Shown here one piece after another: positions 34,749-48,340 of a stretch of 64,000 bases of DNA. Every line of letters begins with the position of its first letter. The stretch's first letter is position 1. Source of the DNA: Rhytidiadelphus loreus (lineage: Eukaryota > Streptophyta > Bryopsida > Hypnales > Hylocomiaceae); assembly GCA_947034895.1 (NCBI GenBank), contig OX344761.1, positions 35,352,863 through 35,416,862 of the forward strand, in the 5' to 3' direction. Both the position numbers and the translations under genes were made by a program. The notes under the pieces were generated by a model. It searched no databases. It saw only the letters and a list, made by a program, of their open reading frames with translations, and had not been told where the DNA came from.

Positions 34749-34858
34749 GGTCAACAAGAAGATAAGGCAACCGGATTGTCAAGGCAACCTAATTTCACTA
34801 CCGGTAAGTTATTCCGTGTACAGTACCGGTAATCCGTTACCTTATCTTCTTATTGACC
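34749..34858. repeat. Inverted repeat
   Basis: AACAAGAAGATAAGGCAACC at about 34753 pairs with GTTACCTTATCTTCTTATTG on the right (to 34858); arms are about 28 bp, with ACCGGTAA motifs inside. A further inverted match, AATTAGGTTGCC (about 34543), pairs with GGCAACCTAATT (about 34783), so two inverted pairs overlap. Confidence 0.65.
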
Positions 34859-37800
34859 AATTTGCATCTCCCCTGAGGAACCTTTCACACTGATCAAGAT
34901 CTTGGCATCCAGCTGGCACCTTGCACTGGACACTGATATGGAACTAGCTTATGCCCAAGCTGACTTGGCTGCTAAGTAATTTATTAGAATTGTTCACATT
35001 CAACCTCTCAAATTTTCCTCCATTTTGACATAACATTGCTAAACCAGTTGACGGACGTCCTCCAGGTGGAGGTATAATTCCTCCCAAGATACCTTGGAGG
35101 AGAATTGAGTTATAATACTGAAAATTTGATTAGCTAGGCTCAGCTAGATTCCTTGGGTTGTCAAACTTCAAAATTTCATTGGTTGGGGGGCTCCTCATTA
35201 GGGGGGAGCAAAGGTACCCCAACAAAGGTGAACAATGTTATGGACCCCTCAAAACGCAGAAAATGGTGACTTTCATGTCAAGATTTTTCAATGAATTTAT
35301 TTTATAAACAATGACGATTGTAATTGTAAGATCTTAACCCCTAAAATTCTTCATGTTTAGTGGCCTAAAATTGCTTCAAAATATTGGCATCATCAAGGTT
35401 ATTGTTTAACAAATCCAACCATAGGATCCTTTGGTTAATTTGTTCAAGCACATTATCTCCAAAATTTAAAGAAAATGTCCCTACCAATTGCAAGTTTAGT
35501 CAATGTGCCTAAACTTCAAAATGTAGGCTTTTCTAGCCCTTCCAAAAGATGAAGTTTTGTCTTCCAACATTTTAAGAAAAAAATAAGTATGTCCCACAAC
35601 TTATGCATTTTAGTCAATATGTTGAAAAATGGGTTGAGAATATATGTAAAAAATTTAACTATAAAAACCTTTCATTTTCATCTTTAAAAAATTATGTATT
35701 AGTATGTAGTATTGAGTGAAAAAGAAAAAACTAATTTGCTAATTATTTTTAAAAGAAATGATAACTATTAATCTCAATGCCAAGAATCTTCTTGCAAAAA
35801 ATTGGTATCCTTTCTTTTAGTTTTAATTCGAAAATTCTCAAAATTGAGAGTAAAAAACAACTTTACATACATTTTTCTTCCTTCATTGCCCACAAAATAA
35901 AACTTCTCATTACTTTCACTTCAAATTTTGGAATTGAATGGTTCAAATGTTTTTGAGTAGGTATCAATCTATGCATTAAAAAAATAAACTAATCTTTTTT
36001 TAGAATATATTTTTTGTTGCCCATTTTGACATTCAAATTTTTTTTTAACTTTTGATTTTTGCAATATTTATTGGAATGGTGTGAAAGAAAGTTTTATACA
36101 TACATAGACTATGATTATTAGCATCCATCCTAAAATTTCATGCAAAAATTCCAAATTATGAAGTCAACAAAGGTTGCCCGATTTTTCAAAAAGTCCAAAC
36201 TAAGTAGGTTGTTTGGTCTTTGCAAGGGTAACCCCTAAGACAATCAACATCTATTTGGTGGATTATGAATATCTTCAAAAGCTTATTGCTAGAGCTACAA
36301 GAAATTGATGAAGTGCATTCAATTGTATAGAGAAAGCAAATTTGGCTATTCTTCAATGGTGCGACAAGTGTGGTCACTTGATGCTTCATGATTATCATGT
36401 AAGGTTGTGAATGTGTTCATGTAGGGATGGAAAGAAAAGAAAAACTTGCAAAAATGAAGATCTATTGTCAAGATTCTACTTGTCATAATTTGTATTGCCA
36501 AAAAATATTAGAATCTATATCCACCTTTTTTCTTGCCTTCTTCCCAAGAACTCTTACAAGTCAATTTCACCTTCATGTAGAATATATATAATAAGTATTA
36601 AACTCAAATTCTTTTACCATTTGTGAGATCTACAAGCTCAAAATAGAAAGATTTTTTTTATATTACGTGTCTAGGGGTATCTCAACTTCAAAATTCAATC
36701 AAAATTAGAGGATGTTGAATTTAGTATGCATCTTTTAGTATGATGAAAATTTTATTGTTGGAAACTACATACTCCAAATTATAACTTGAATCCACTTTGT
36801 GAAAAAATTATGAACCTTTTACTAATATGATCCCATTGAAAATAATTAAACATTCAAAAGCATCAATAAATTCATCCAAATTTCAAAAATGTCGTTTCTA
36901 CAATCTCAATAGTGAATTGTTATATTATAATATCAAAATTGAAAAAAAAAATTTAAACACAATTTTTTAAGACATTGCTTCAAGGAAGAACATCCACAAG
37001 TGTAAAAAATAATTGCCAAGTGGCAATTCCTCACAAGTCCTTCATTAAATATAGAAATTGAATTTATGAGGTCAAATCACTCAAAAATGCATAGAAAATC
37101 CATCTATACTAGCTTGTACATGTACATTATATTTCTAGATTGATATTAAAATGTGCATCCAAAAGTATATATTTTGCATGCAAACGAGGCAAAAGTCAAA
37201 TGACACCAATTGATGAAACCTTCAAAAACCACAATTTGGTTGTAGACTATAGAGGAAGAAGCCTTTGCATTGACAAAAGCTACACAAAGTTTGAATAGGA
37301 CCCTACTTGAAAATTAAGCTACATTATATAATGATAAAATTAAAATTAAAACACATTTCTTATTTCTCATTTGTTGCAATTTTTTTGAAATGTTGTATAC
37401 ATGTATACAACATGCAAAATGGGGTAATTATGTATGATTATATCATCAATTCATTAGGGTGCAACTTGTCCAAAGAAGGTACAAATCCTTAACAATTTTA
37501 TATTGCATATGCATGTAAGTTGTGAAGCTGGAAAAGTGTTTGCTTTAGTAAATTGTTAATACAACATTGTGCTTGATTTTCTATACAATCCATTGTACAA
37601 GGAGAATGGTTTGTGCATATAAGTTCTTGGTGATCTTTTGGTACTAAGAGATGACCTTCAACCCAAATGTGGTATCCATTCCTTTTAACTTGCACTTTTC
37701 ATTTGAAGAGGCCGTTTATTTATCTTAGGACATGAAAACAATGATTGGATTTAGAGATGGGAATGTTTTGAAGATAACAAAAATATCCTATAAAATGTAC

Positions 37801-39216
37801 AAAGGTTATATGCCATGTCCTTCACATGTGTATGCAACCGTATTTTGATACTCAAATATGACTATTCCTAACCCTACATGCTTCACTTAATCATATCGTA
37901 TATTACTCAAAGTATCAAAATTACTCTCATATAGCTGTTTACCTTATCAGATTTAGATTCTTGAGCATGTTGAGGACTCCATGTAAAGGATAACACTAGA
38001 ATTAGTTTTTACTACACCCAAATTGATGTTAAAAAAAGCATTGAAACGATGCAATATATTTCAAGCCAATTATTTAGCAAATGGAATACTGTCCCTACAC
38101 TCGGATCAAATTCATGAAAAACATTTCAAAATATAAATAAATATGGCATATAATGAAATTTTCAGAAATTATATTGTGACGTAATTGAATAAAGTATAAA
38201 TTATTAATAAAAATAGTTTGTTTCCTAAAAAAAACTATTGAAAAATGAAAAATAATATACATACCAAGGTGATTGCTTTATAAATGTAAGAAATCCATAG
38301 AATCCATAAGCTTATTAAACTTAGTCTTTTATCCCCTTTCAAAGAGAGATTATATTCATTGAAAGGAATTGAAACTTAACCAGTTCTTCTGCCAACTTAC
38401 TAAGATGGGAGAACCTTACTGCTAAAGGTCACAAAAGATTTGGTAAAGTCCCAAGTACCACAATAAAGTTGTGAAGATCTTGTTGAAGGTCACAAAATTT
38501 CCAAACTTTGAAAAATGAAGTCTCCAAATTTTTAAATCAAGTTCATGAAAGAATATTCAACCCAAAAAGAAATAATTTTGTATGGGGTTGACCCCAACGT
38601 ACGATATTAGTCCATAAACGACGATGAGGATATTTTCCAGCCAATGAATGACAAAGAATCTCTCCAATGTGAGACAAGAGTGCAACTATTCATCCTCCAA
38701 ATTTTGTGTGAAAAGGGGATGTCTTCTACATTAGTTTGACTTCTAGTGAGTGCTTTTGCATTTTTTTTAAGTCAACAATTCACATGGTTCCAAAACAGCT
38801 GATTTCCATGGTGCCCAGCTTGTCATTTAAGGGTTACAGTAGTAAGGAAAGGGAGAGTTTGACTGGGTGGAGTGGGTGGACTAAAATGGATGAAAATGAT
38901 CCCCAGGGATGATGGGAGTGTGATGGATGGATGGAGAAACTAAGTTAACTGAAAGTCATCCGCTGGCTGTACTGGACAGTCTGTCTGTCTGTCTGTCCGC
39001 CTCCACATGATGCCACCATCCATCATGACCATGATGATAAACTTTGTGTTCCCTTTCTGTAACTTCCCCAGCACACTGCTGCTGCTGCTTCCTCCTCTCA
39101 AAGCTGCATCATAAGATAAGATTACTTTTATGCTTACAAGCAAGCTGTCCGCTTGCAAAGTTGCAAGGGGAGTTCCTTACTAGGTGACCGGGCTTCCTCA
39201 CCAAGTGAAGGAGGAA
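34859..39216. other. Intergenic; partial TTAA element and a GC-richer patch
   Basis: No gene. From TTAA at 35334-35337 (CCCCTAAAATTC) to at least 35700, and possibly 36180, the sequence resembles the element at 52365-53221, including CCATAGGATCCTTTGGTTAA; no right end was found. 38600-39120 is less AT-rich and holds a short CTGT microsatellite (about 38979-38998). Short open frames show no domains. Confidence 0.5.
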
Positions 39217-40002
39217 TATAAATGCCCAATGTCTTTTATGAGCTTCTTGGAATTTGTTATAAATTGAATAAAATGTCAACATTTTGATAAGTTGTATCAA
39301 TTTTATTTGAATAGTAACCATACAAATTCAAACTAGGCATGTTAACCCTTAAAGGATGAAGGGGTGACCTTGGAAATCATCCCTTTTCATTACCGTGTGA
39401 ACCATGGGCTTTAGAAATAGCAAAAGCACTCATTGGAAGTCAAACTATTGTAGAAGACTTCCCCTTTTCACAACAAAATTCCAGGGTTGAATAGTTGCAC
39501 TTCTATCCTACTACGTTTAAGGGCTAAAGATCGCGTAGGAAAAGAAAATACCAAAATATCACTTATGAGTTGAAAGATTATAATGTTTGATTGTGAGGGT
39601 GTTAAAACTATGAAAGTGATTTGAAGTCTTTCAATCCTCTTTTCACATATCAAATCTAAAAAATTGCTCACCCAAATCAATTTACAACTTCTCAAAATCT
39701 ACTCTAAATTTTTTTTACATAAATTTCTAATGTGATTTTTTCTCTAAGATCTAGTGTATTTGAGGCTCATTTCCAAGAATCCTCAACACTAGAAAATCAA
39801 GATTTGCAATGGACGCCCTTGCACAAAATCTTAAATAGAAAAATCATAATCATTCTTTTTTTAAATCAGATTTTTGATGCTAAAAATAGATTAAAAATCT
39901 TTTTCCATAAATATAAATTACTAAAAACAACAACTTGGTCAAGTTTTATTTAACTTCAAAGTATTGTCAACACCAAAATTCAATGCCTTGGGCATTTAGG
40001 GA
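39217..40002. mobile_element. TTAA-family element with a nested insertion
   Basis: Diverged copy of the 45483-46117 element: both read GAGCTTCTTGGAATTTG near the left end, GAAAGATTATAATGTTTGA in the middle and a GGGCATTTA-GGG right end followed by TTAA (40003-40006 here). The left terminus is degraded. It is interrupted by the 188-bp insertion at 39346-39533. Confidence 0.7.
39346..39533. mobile_element. Nested 188-bp element inserted at TTAA
   Basis: CCCTTAAAGGATGAAGG begins at 39346 after TTAA (39342-39345); the right end TTTAAGGG ends at 39533, followed by CTAA. The paralogous element at 45606-45609 has a single TTAA at this spot with matching sequence on both sides, so it is the empty site. 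Confidence 0.8.
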
Positions 40003-40036
40003 TTAACCTTCATAGGAATAACAAAACACTACTAAG

Positions 40037-42314
40037 ATCAACCCCTAGAGGATGGGGGTTTTAAACAAAAATCATCAAGAAATTGCATGTTTTGGGTGCA
40101 CTGATGAAATTTGAAAATCGAGTTTTTTCTTCTTCTTAATTCCAACTATAAAAAGGTAATAGACTAATGTGTGGAAAAAAACTCAACCCATTTGATGCTG
40201 TGAATTGTAAAATTATAACGTTTGAAGTGAGTGAATTTTGTTTTCCAACCCTCTTGAGTAAAGACAACAGACTTTGAGCCTTTGAGCTTTTTTAGAATGA
40301 GCTTTTTGTTCTACTTGCAATTGAGCCTCTACACTATTGAGTACTATACTCAAAAGCAAATAAAGGGTCCATCTTACTTTTAATCACACTTCAATATGAA
40401 GCAGTTTTTTTTTTCATTTTACATGAAATGGCAAAGTGGCGATATTAAATGTTACGGTGGTGCTTCAAGTTTCAACATTCATCCACGTACTGGATAGAAA
40501 ATGTGATACTATGTATCTATAATTCTATTTTCATTCACATATATAACCATAGGATCTTATAGTACTTCAGTTTGAGAAGTTGTGAAATAAATTTCAGAAA
40601 TTTTCATTGTGTAGATTTTAAGATATTAGCATTTGAAGTGACAAAAATCATTTTCTGGGTCTTGCTAAATATCAGGCAACTGCACTTCACAAGGTCACAT
40701 TTGTATGAAAAAATGTCTAAAATGGTTGTAATTCTTTGGACTCATTCTTCAAGTCAAGTTGGCTATATGCTTAAAAAAATTTAGATCATTTGGAAGTTTG
40801 AAGTTTAAGTTTGATTTATGTCATGTAAGGTCTGAATTTATTTTTTGGGACTTCAAATGCTCTAATCATAGACTATGCTATTAGGAGGAGATTGGACCCA
40901 TGGGAGGGACGTTTCAACTTGATTTCCATTCCCGCTCTCATCACCAATTCTGAAAGTTCCCACTTTCCACCTAATGAATTCTTCATGGAAAGCTCATGAG
41001 TGCTTCTCAAGAATGTTGATGACTGGCACCCTAATGCCAAGTTTTCTGTTTTTCTATATTTCCACTTGTTGTAAGCTTTAACACTTTCAAATATTAATTT
41101 TTGAAGAATTCGGAATTGAATCTAAAAAAATATTTCAACAACTATGTCACATAGCTTCAAATGCTACTTGTTGTCATGTAGAGATGAGAAGACAATATCT
41201 TTATCCAAGTAGGGTAGTAGTAGATTAAAAAAAAAAAATGGATATATAAATTAAGATTAGTACGATTTTGACCGCTCATCTCCAAAAAAAGCGTTTTGGA
41301 TTTAGAGCCTTCAATCAAAAGTCATGGACAAATTTCAAAGAGGGATTGGAAGGGACATTTTCTTTGACATTTTCAAACATCCTTTATGAAATTTGTCCAT
41401 AACCTTTTTTTGGAGTCCCAAAATCACAAACGGGTTTGGAGAAGTGAGTTAAATTGATTTCTCAACTTTCTTTTAACACCAAGTTTTTTTTAAAATGTTA
41501 TTCTACTATGCCAAAATGAGATCTTAAATTCTACTTTGAACATAATTCTTATAATTTGACAATGAGTGGTCAAGCTCTTACCTTCAAATTATTCCATACC
41601 CTTGGAGGATTCATTACGGACAATGCATTTGATTATAAAAACAACCTCTCCATCCTACATTCACACAAATTGTCAATGATTTCATTCCTTCTTTTTTCCA
41701 TCAAATTTTTTGTTGAAGGTTATAGTCAAATGATAGTTAGGTGAGTGAGTCAATGGATTGTTGATGGATTTTCTTGATTTCCTTCATTTTTGTTTAATTC
41801 AAATTGAAGTTGCTATCTAGGAACAATAATTTCTTCATTTGATGTGGCAATAACTTGACCATAATAGATTTCTTCCAACAAAAACCAACAACAAAAATGG
41901 GCTTACAGGAATATTTTGGGAATTTGCAATCTTCCAATGGCTTCATTAATCATCTAATAGGTCAAAGTTTCTGAAAATTTTCCACTCATTCCTATAGTAG
42001 TGTAGTACAAATTTCTACAAAAGTGGTAGTTTTTGACAATATTTATATAAAATAATGTGCCCTAATCATTTTGGTGTTAAAAAAAAATTCTTATTTAGAA
42101 AGTTAAATTTTTATAAATTTGAATATTTTATTTCATAATGGAAACTAAAAATTCAATTATATACTTGTAACTTAGGACTTTAAAACTACAAAATTTGTTT
42201 TTATGCTAATCACAATATATATTTTTTCCTTAGTTTGTAGCACATCCAAATACATTGATAAATCAAGGCTTATGAAAAACTTGACTCTATTACCTATTTT
42301 CTATCAATATTTAA
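40037..42314. other. Intergenic with decayed repeat fragments
   Basis: About 40037-40250 starts like the TTAA family (CCCCTAGAGGATGG) and shares an interior block with 27739-28629. 40405-40540 is an inverted copy of about 50920-51050 (GGCGATATTAAATGTTACGG). 40550-40660 again resembles the TTAA-family interior (ATAACCATAGGATCTTATAG). No gene. Confidence 0.5.
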
Positions 42315-44020
42315 CTCCTAAATGCCCAAGCTTTTTTTACTATAAAAAAAAGATTAAGGGCTTCTAGTTATCTCCATTGAAGCAAATTGATTTTTTTTCA
42401 AAATTTAACCGTATGGATGTTTGAAGATCTTGCTTATAAGTATGCACACCAATTTTGAGTGCAAAATTGCATAAGAGTTGTGAGATTTTAACAAGAGAAG
42501 TGTATGTTTTCTATTTTTAGTATATTGCCCCTCCCCACAATGTTTCAAAAATTTGCACATAAAAGTTTTTTGGGATTGGAGGTGACATGAACAACCACAA
42601 ATTGTGTTAGCATACTAAAATGCCCTTTCAAAAAAATTAATATCACTTGAAAAGCTATTAAACTCATTACACAATCCATCTTGCAATTGTTGAGATGCAA
42701 TTTTTTTTATAAGTATAAATCACAAATAACTCCAAATCAACACTTTCTTGTTTAAGTTTTCAATGGTGAAAATCATGAAACCACTTTACTCTTTCCGTTG
42801 GGACCATTTTCAAAGCAAAAGGATAAGTACAAGTTTTTAGATCTCAAATCAAGTGAAATTGCTCAAAGTTGGAAAATGAAGTAAAATTAGCAAGCTTTAT
42901 TCTTCCACTAATGATGTTGCTTTGGAGACCTCCTAACAATCAAATGTGTACCTCTTTAAGTGAAAAATGAAAGTTTTCAATAGTTGACCCTAAAAATTGC
43001 CCAATTTTTTTTTTAACCCCTAAAGGACCAGGGCCGTTCTTCTGTCAAAAAATACTCAAAACTGCCATTTTTGCTGCATTCATCCAAAAAAACAATTTTT
43101 TTTTTTTTAGAATCTAACCATATGATCTTGTACTTTCATAGTCTAGTATGATGTGGTAAAAATTTCATGGAGTTTGACCGTACAGATTGGAAGATATTAG
43201 CATTCAAAGTTGAAAAAAGAAAGTTTTTTTGAACACTAGCCTGCAATTTCAGATGACTTTGAATGCCATTTGGGGAAAAAAATTACACCATGGACCTTGA
43301 ATTAAAAAAAAATTGTGTTGAAGAATTGAGTTGAAAGTCTAGAAAAAAAAAAAAAAAAAAACATGATTGATTTTCATTCTTTAAAAAATTGTTCAGTACA
43401 AGTAGGTCCAAGATTGAAAGAAAAACTAAATCTTTAATAGCTCTAAAATGGGATTGAAACACAATAATCTCAACGGTGAGATTATTCTAAATAGAAAAGT
43501 TAACCTTGTCAAACAATTTTTTTTGAAAAATTGTGAAAATTGCATTCAGAATTGAATCCTATAATTTATTTTTTCAAGAAGATGCTCAAATTGCCCGAAA
43601 AACAAGATTGTTCATAACTTTCACATTACTAATCCAAATGGAATGAATCAAAGCTTCACATGTAGACAAAAATATGATCTTTAAGAAGAAAAAAAATCAA
43701 AAAATTAATTTCAAATTTTTGTAGATTTATTTTTCTGCCCGGTGACGTGTAAATTATGTTTAAGATGCCATAACTTTTGCTCTCGGTCACCAATTGAAAT
43801 AAAATTTATATTCCCACGAAGCTCATAAGTTTTCCTATCTTATGGGAAAGTTTCAAAAAAATTCACTGAAAATTGAGATCATAGGAACTTGTCCGAAATC
43901 CATTTTGTCCCCCGAGGGGACAATGGTCCTTTAGGGGTTAAACAATCAAACAAATTTAACTGCCCACTACAAAATGAGCCTAAAATTTTAGATCGTCCAT
44001 GTTGCTTAGGCAATTAAGGG
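42315..44020. mobile_element. TTAA-flanked element hosting another
   Basis: The left end CTCCTAAATGCCCAAGC follows TTAA at 42311-42314. The right end, reverse-complemented, is CCCTTAATTGCCTAAGC, followed by TTAA at 44021-44024. Without the 43017-43937 insertion and its duplicated TTAA, the host would be about 780 bp. Confidence 0.6.
43017..43937. mobile_element. TTAA-flanked element, 921 bp
   Basis: CCCCTAAAGGACCAGGGCC at the left pairs with GGTCCTTTAGGGG at the right; TTAA lies at 43013-43016 and 43938-43941. The copies at 49301-50224 (inverted) and 56255-57173 share its interior, including ACTCAAAACTGCCAT near the left end. No coding capacity. TTAA target and CCC...GGG ends are as in piggyBac; Sola3 elements also use TTAA. 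Confidence 0.85.
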
Positions 44021-44024
44021 TTAA

Positions 44025-45482
44025 TCTTTAGAAGTATTTTCTTGATAGGTTACTTAGGGGTGAAATTAAATTAAAATCTTGAGACAATACTTTGCATGTT
44101 TTAAATAGATCAAATTTAAATTTTTCAAATTTTTTCAGTATGCCTTCTTAAGCACTCAAGATGAAGGAATAATAGAAAAGAAAAGAAATTTAAGTACATT
44201 TTCAAAAGATGAATGATTTTAATAAAATTTGGCAAAAGTTTCATGAAGAATTTTCTGAATTCGACCTTACAAATATTTTTAACCTTGATGCCTAATTATC
44301 TTCTTTTAATATATACTTTCAAAAAGTTGGAAAATTATATTTAGTACAAAAGTGAACCTTTGAGCCTTAAAGGATATTCTATATTCCCACTTGATAAGAC
44401 TTTGTTAGTTTTCTATATTAAAACACCTTCAAGATTTTGATATTTTTTCATGTAGAAATACATATCACAATTTTAACTTCATTTTTTAAATTTAAAAACA
44501 TTAAGATAAAGCTTATATGTTTTTTAGAATAAATTCTTTACAAAAATCATAGTAATTATAAAATTGCTTAAAATAGTATGGAATTTTTATTAAAGTTGGA
44601 GATGCTAGTGATAAATGTAATGGTGTAATTGGCATACTACTGATCTTGCATAGTTGCACTAAGAGAATATAATAGAAAGTTCAAAAGTAGTGTATTTTAA
44701 GCTTCCAAGATGCTACTTTCAAAGTGTTACAAAAATTATTATTTTTGAAAAAATTAAAATAATATTAAAAATAGATCATTAGAGCTACATTTCTTAGTCA
44801 AGTTCAATGACATTTTAAAATCAATGACTTTGTGAAATTCACTTTTGATTGTTTATAATGTCCCTTGGGCTTGGTTTGTTCTTTAACCCTATTAGAACTA
44901 GATATTCAAATTTTAAACAAAAGATGATCATTTTTTGAAGATTTTGGTATTAGTTCTTTAACATTTGTATGAAATAGATTCTAAAGTCTTTACTTTGCAA
45001 ATACTTTAATAATTCAAAGTAACCTATCAGGTTTGGCGTCAAGAAAAAACTTTTTTAGTTCAAAAAATGAGCCTTTAAAAACAACTTGAATAAAAAATAT
45101 AACTTAAAAATCTTCAAAAATCACTATGATATCAATTTAATATTTTGAACCTAAAGGAAAAAAATTCTTGTGAAATTTATAAATATTCAATCTACAATTG
45201 TTTTTAGAAGGAATTTTCAATTTGGATTCCAAATTTAATTGAAAAATATTGGTTAGTATCATAGTTGTTTTAGCTGTATGGATATGATCTATAGATTACT
45301 ATTTTACAACTATTATTTGAAAGTCACCATTAAATTATTCTCCTAAGTTACATTTTATAAGACATCTTTACAATTTTGGAAATGTGGACTATTGTGTGGT
45401 CCATACAGGTTCAGGGTTAAAAGTCAAAGATTCTAAAAAATACAATGAAAATCTATCCCCTCGTAGTAGACTTGATGTTTAA
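44025..45482. other. AT-rich intergenic DNA
   Basis: No gene. A possible very diverged TTAA-flanked element lies at about 44887-45416 (CCCTATTAGAAC ... TTCAGGG with TTAA both sides), but its ends match weakly. Confidence 0.4.
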
Positions 45483-46117
45483 CCCCTAAATGCCCAAGGC
45501 TTGTTTTGAGCTTCTTGGAATTTGCTGTAAATTGAACAATTTGCCAACATTTTGATAAGTTGTATCGATTTTAAATTGTAACCATACAAATTCAAATTAG
45601 ACATGTTAAAGATCTCATACGAAAAGAAAACACAACAATATCACTCATAGAGTGAAAGATTATAATGTTTGACTATGAGGGTGTTAAAATTGCAAAAGTG
45701 ATGTGAAGTCTTTCAATCCTCTTTTCACAAATCAAATCTTAAAAGTTGGTGACCAAAAAAAATATGAAGTTAAAGGGCCTAACATGTATAACCCCAATCA
45801 ATTTATGGCTTCTCAAAATCTACTCTATAATTTTTTTAAATGAGGTTTTTTCTCCAAGATCTAGTGTATTTGAGGCTCATTTTCAAGAGCTCTCAACACC
45901 ACGGGAAGTCAAGATTGCAATGGGTACCCTTGCACAAAATCTTGAGTAGAAAAATCAATACCATTTATGTTCAAGATCAGATTTTTGATGCTAAAACTAG
46001 ACTTCAAGGAGAACTTTCCAAAAACATAAATTACTGAAAATAGCAACTTGGTTAGGTTTTATTTAACTTCAAAGTTTTGTAAACACTGGATTTTGGTGCC
46101 TCGGGCATTTATAGGGG
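45483..46117. mobile_element. TTAA-flanked element, 635 bp
   Basis: The left end CCCCTAAATGCCCAAGGC and right end, reverse-complemented, CCCCTATAAATGCCCGAGGC are flanked by TTAA at 45479-45482 and 46118-46121. It is the best-preserved member of the subfamily also found at 39217-40002. The internal TTAA at 45606-45609 is the unoccupied site of the nested insertion seen there. Confidence 0.85.
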
Positions 46118-46121
46118 TTAA

Positions 46122-48340
46122 GGGGTAATTCAATTGGTGTAAGAGATTGAATAATGCGAGACTCCCTCACGCTAATTACTGTATATCAGGGGTTCACCTG
46201 ATCAAATAATGAAACTCTCGTCCGCATTGTTAGCTCCAAAATTAGCGTGCTTGGACACTTTCTGCGGAGGTGGAGATGGCGAGAGGGATTGCATTGCAAT
46301 TGTCGACAGAGCTGCTGGAAGAACTGACCGGAGCAATTTTCTATTTGTGCGTGTATCGGTTGCCTTGATTGCGAGTTAGGCTTGCTAAATCCAACAGACT
46401 GTTTAATCGATCGCAATGGAATCAGGTTTCACAGCCTATATACAGTTGTTTGTGAATTAGTGAGCTAGTGTAGGAGTTGATGTGACAAAGGTGAAGAAGA
46501 TGAAGCAGGTGATGGAGTTGCTGTTTTGGGATTGAATCCTTATTTGGGGTTTAAAAATTCTACGGACTGTTTGATGGATCGATAATTGCAACGTAGCCAG
46601 GTGCGCACAATTTTCATAAATGGTTGTGTAATGAAATTAAATTCATGAGATGACTGAAGAAGATGGAATGGGTGAGGGAATTGGCATAATTGGAGTTTAA
46701 AAGTCTTAATCTATTATCAAGAGTTTAGGTTCTGGTTTGGTCTTGATTGTCTCGTTGACTCTCTACTTTAATTTGTGTATATCTTGTCTTGGTTGCAGAG
46801 TAGTCGCACGTTCTTAAGCAAGCCAATTTTGAAGAAGTTCTGAAATTAATTGTGGAGCTCTGAAATTGTTTGTGTTATTTGAGTTTTCAGATTGAAGGAT
46901 CCAAATATACAAAATTATTCAATTTGACCAGAGAAGTTGAGCATGTACCCCTCTCCTGCAAGTGTCATTGTTAGGGCGCTGTAGAAACCATGAAGACAGT
47001 TTCAGATTCCTCATTCACAGATAACCCGGCAGGGCATCACCCCCGGTGTTTATATTGCACAATGCAGTTATTCCCCCCACACACAAAACTTTCTTAAAAC
47101 AGAAAGTTGGAGGGGGTTGTAACTGCAATATGCAATAAAAATACCCGGGGATGCCCTGCCGTTCTACCTGTGACTAAGTGAAAGCTCAAATTAAGGAAAT
47201 TACCAAATATATTTGGGCCAAAATGTTTTGGGGTTTGCTCACTCAGTTGCACAATTACAATATTTAGCTTTTTGTATGGCCATAGCGCTAGTATCAATGT
47301 TGTTGCACACCTTGAGATGAGCCCCTACATGATTTCAATTTGTTGGAGCTCAATTATTTTAATTGGATTTCAACAGCCCTGTGTCAATTGACTCAACATT
47401 TCACTTTGAAATTTCTCGTGAGTTTGACCTGTTTTTATTGTTGCAGCAGCCATAACAGCAAGTGTGAGTATCTTACAATTCTGTTTTTGATCTTCAGATG
47501 TCCTGGTATAATGCCCATTTCAAATGACTAAGGTAGAAGGTTGTGAAATTGAGCAGGCATTTTGAATCGCCCCTAGAAATGGTACAAAAACAGTGCAGAT
47601 GGATTTCCAAATTGAGTTGATTTTCTGATATTAAGAAAACTCATTCAGATTGTTTGGTTTCAGGACCATGAACAGTCCATAGGGGCTCCATATATGTACG
47701 TTTTGTGATTGAAGAGAATGCTATTAAAAAGCACAAACAAAAATTCAGATGCTACCAATTAAATGCAATAAACTTTACCGAAGGTCATAAATGAAAATGG
47801 CAAGTGTAACAATGATTGCCTAGCAAGTAAGTAAGATATTGATTTCAATAATGAATGCAATCCATTACAAAGAGTTGCTCCATTTTTGGCACTCTTTGTG
47901 TGATTTCTACAACTTCCATGAACATAGCTAGCTTCATGTCAGTCAATTTTGGGATTCACCCACTCCATTCAAAGCTCCATTCCAGTTCATGACTCATGCA
48001 GCCTATGCGCACATATAGCGCCCTATGCCCCTTTCCATTCAGAAAATCACTATAAATTCAATATCACTTCGAATATTATGAAAAAAAAGTATTTGCACTG
48101 TTTTCAATTTCTCTTCCTATGATAATTAATTCGAAATATTTCGACATGTTGGTGTGGAACCACATCTGTTTCTCTCCTTAGGTGGGTGGTTTCTGAGCCC
48201 TCTACCTTAAAACATCCAGTATCTATTGACGGGTGTAACTTGAGATTTGTTCATCCATTTTAATTGATAGAATAAATCACAATAGGTTCTTAGGTATGTG
48301 GTGCATTCAGGGCTAGTTTGGTATTCAGAGCTAAGTCATA
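46122..48340. other. Less AT-rich, non-repetitive stretch
   Basis: 46120-48000 differs from its surroundings in being less AT-rich and having no repeat copy elsewhere in the window apart from the inverted repeat at 47015-47173. No frame shows a known domain. It may hold non-coding exons or a regulatory region. Confidence 0.35.
47015..47173. repeat. 159-bp inverted repeat (hairpin)
   Basis: CGGCAGGGCATC near 47027 pairs with GATGCCCTGCCG near 47150, and the pairing continues inward through TATATTGCACAATGCAGTTA opposite TAACTGCAATATGCAATA to CCCCCC/GGGGGG, with a short inner TTTCT/AGAAA. Outer TCACAG/CTGTGA also pair. No target duplication was found, so it may be a MITE or a structured RNA precursor. 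Confidence 0.75.
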
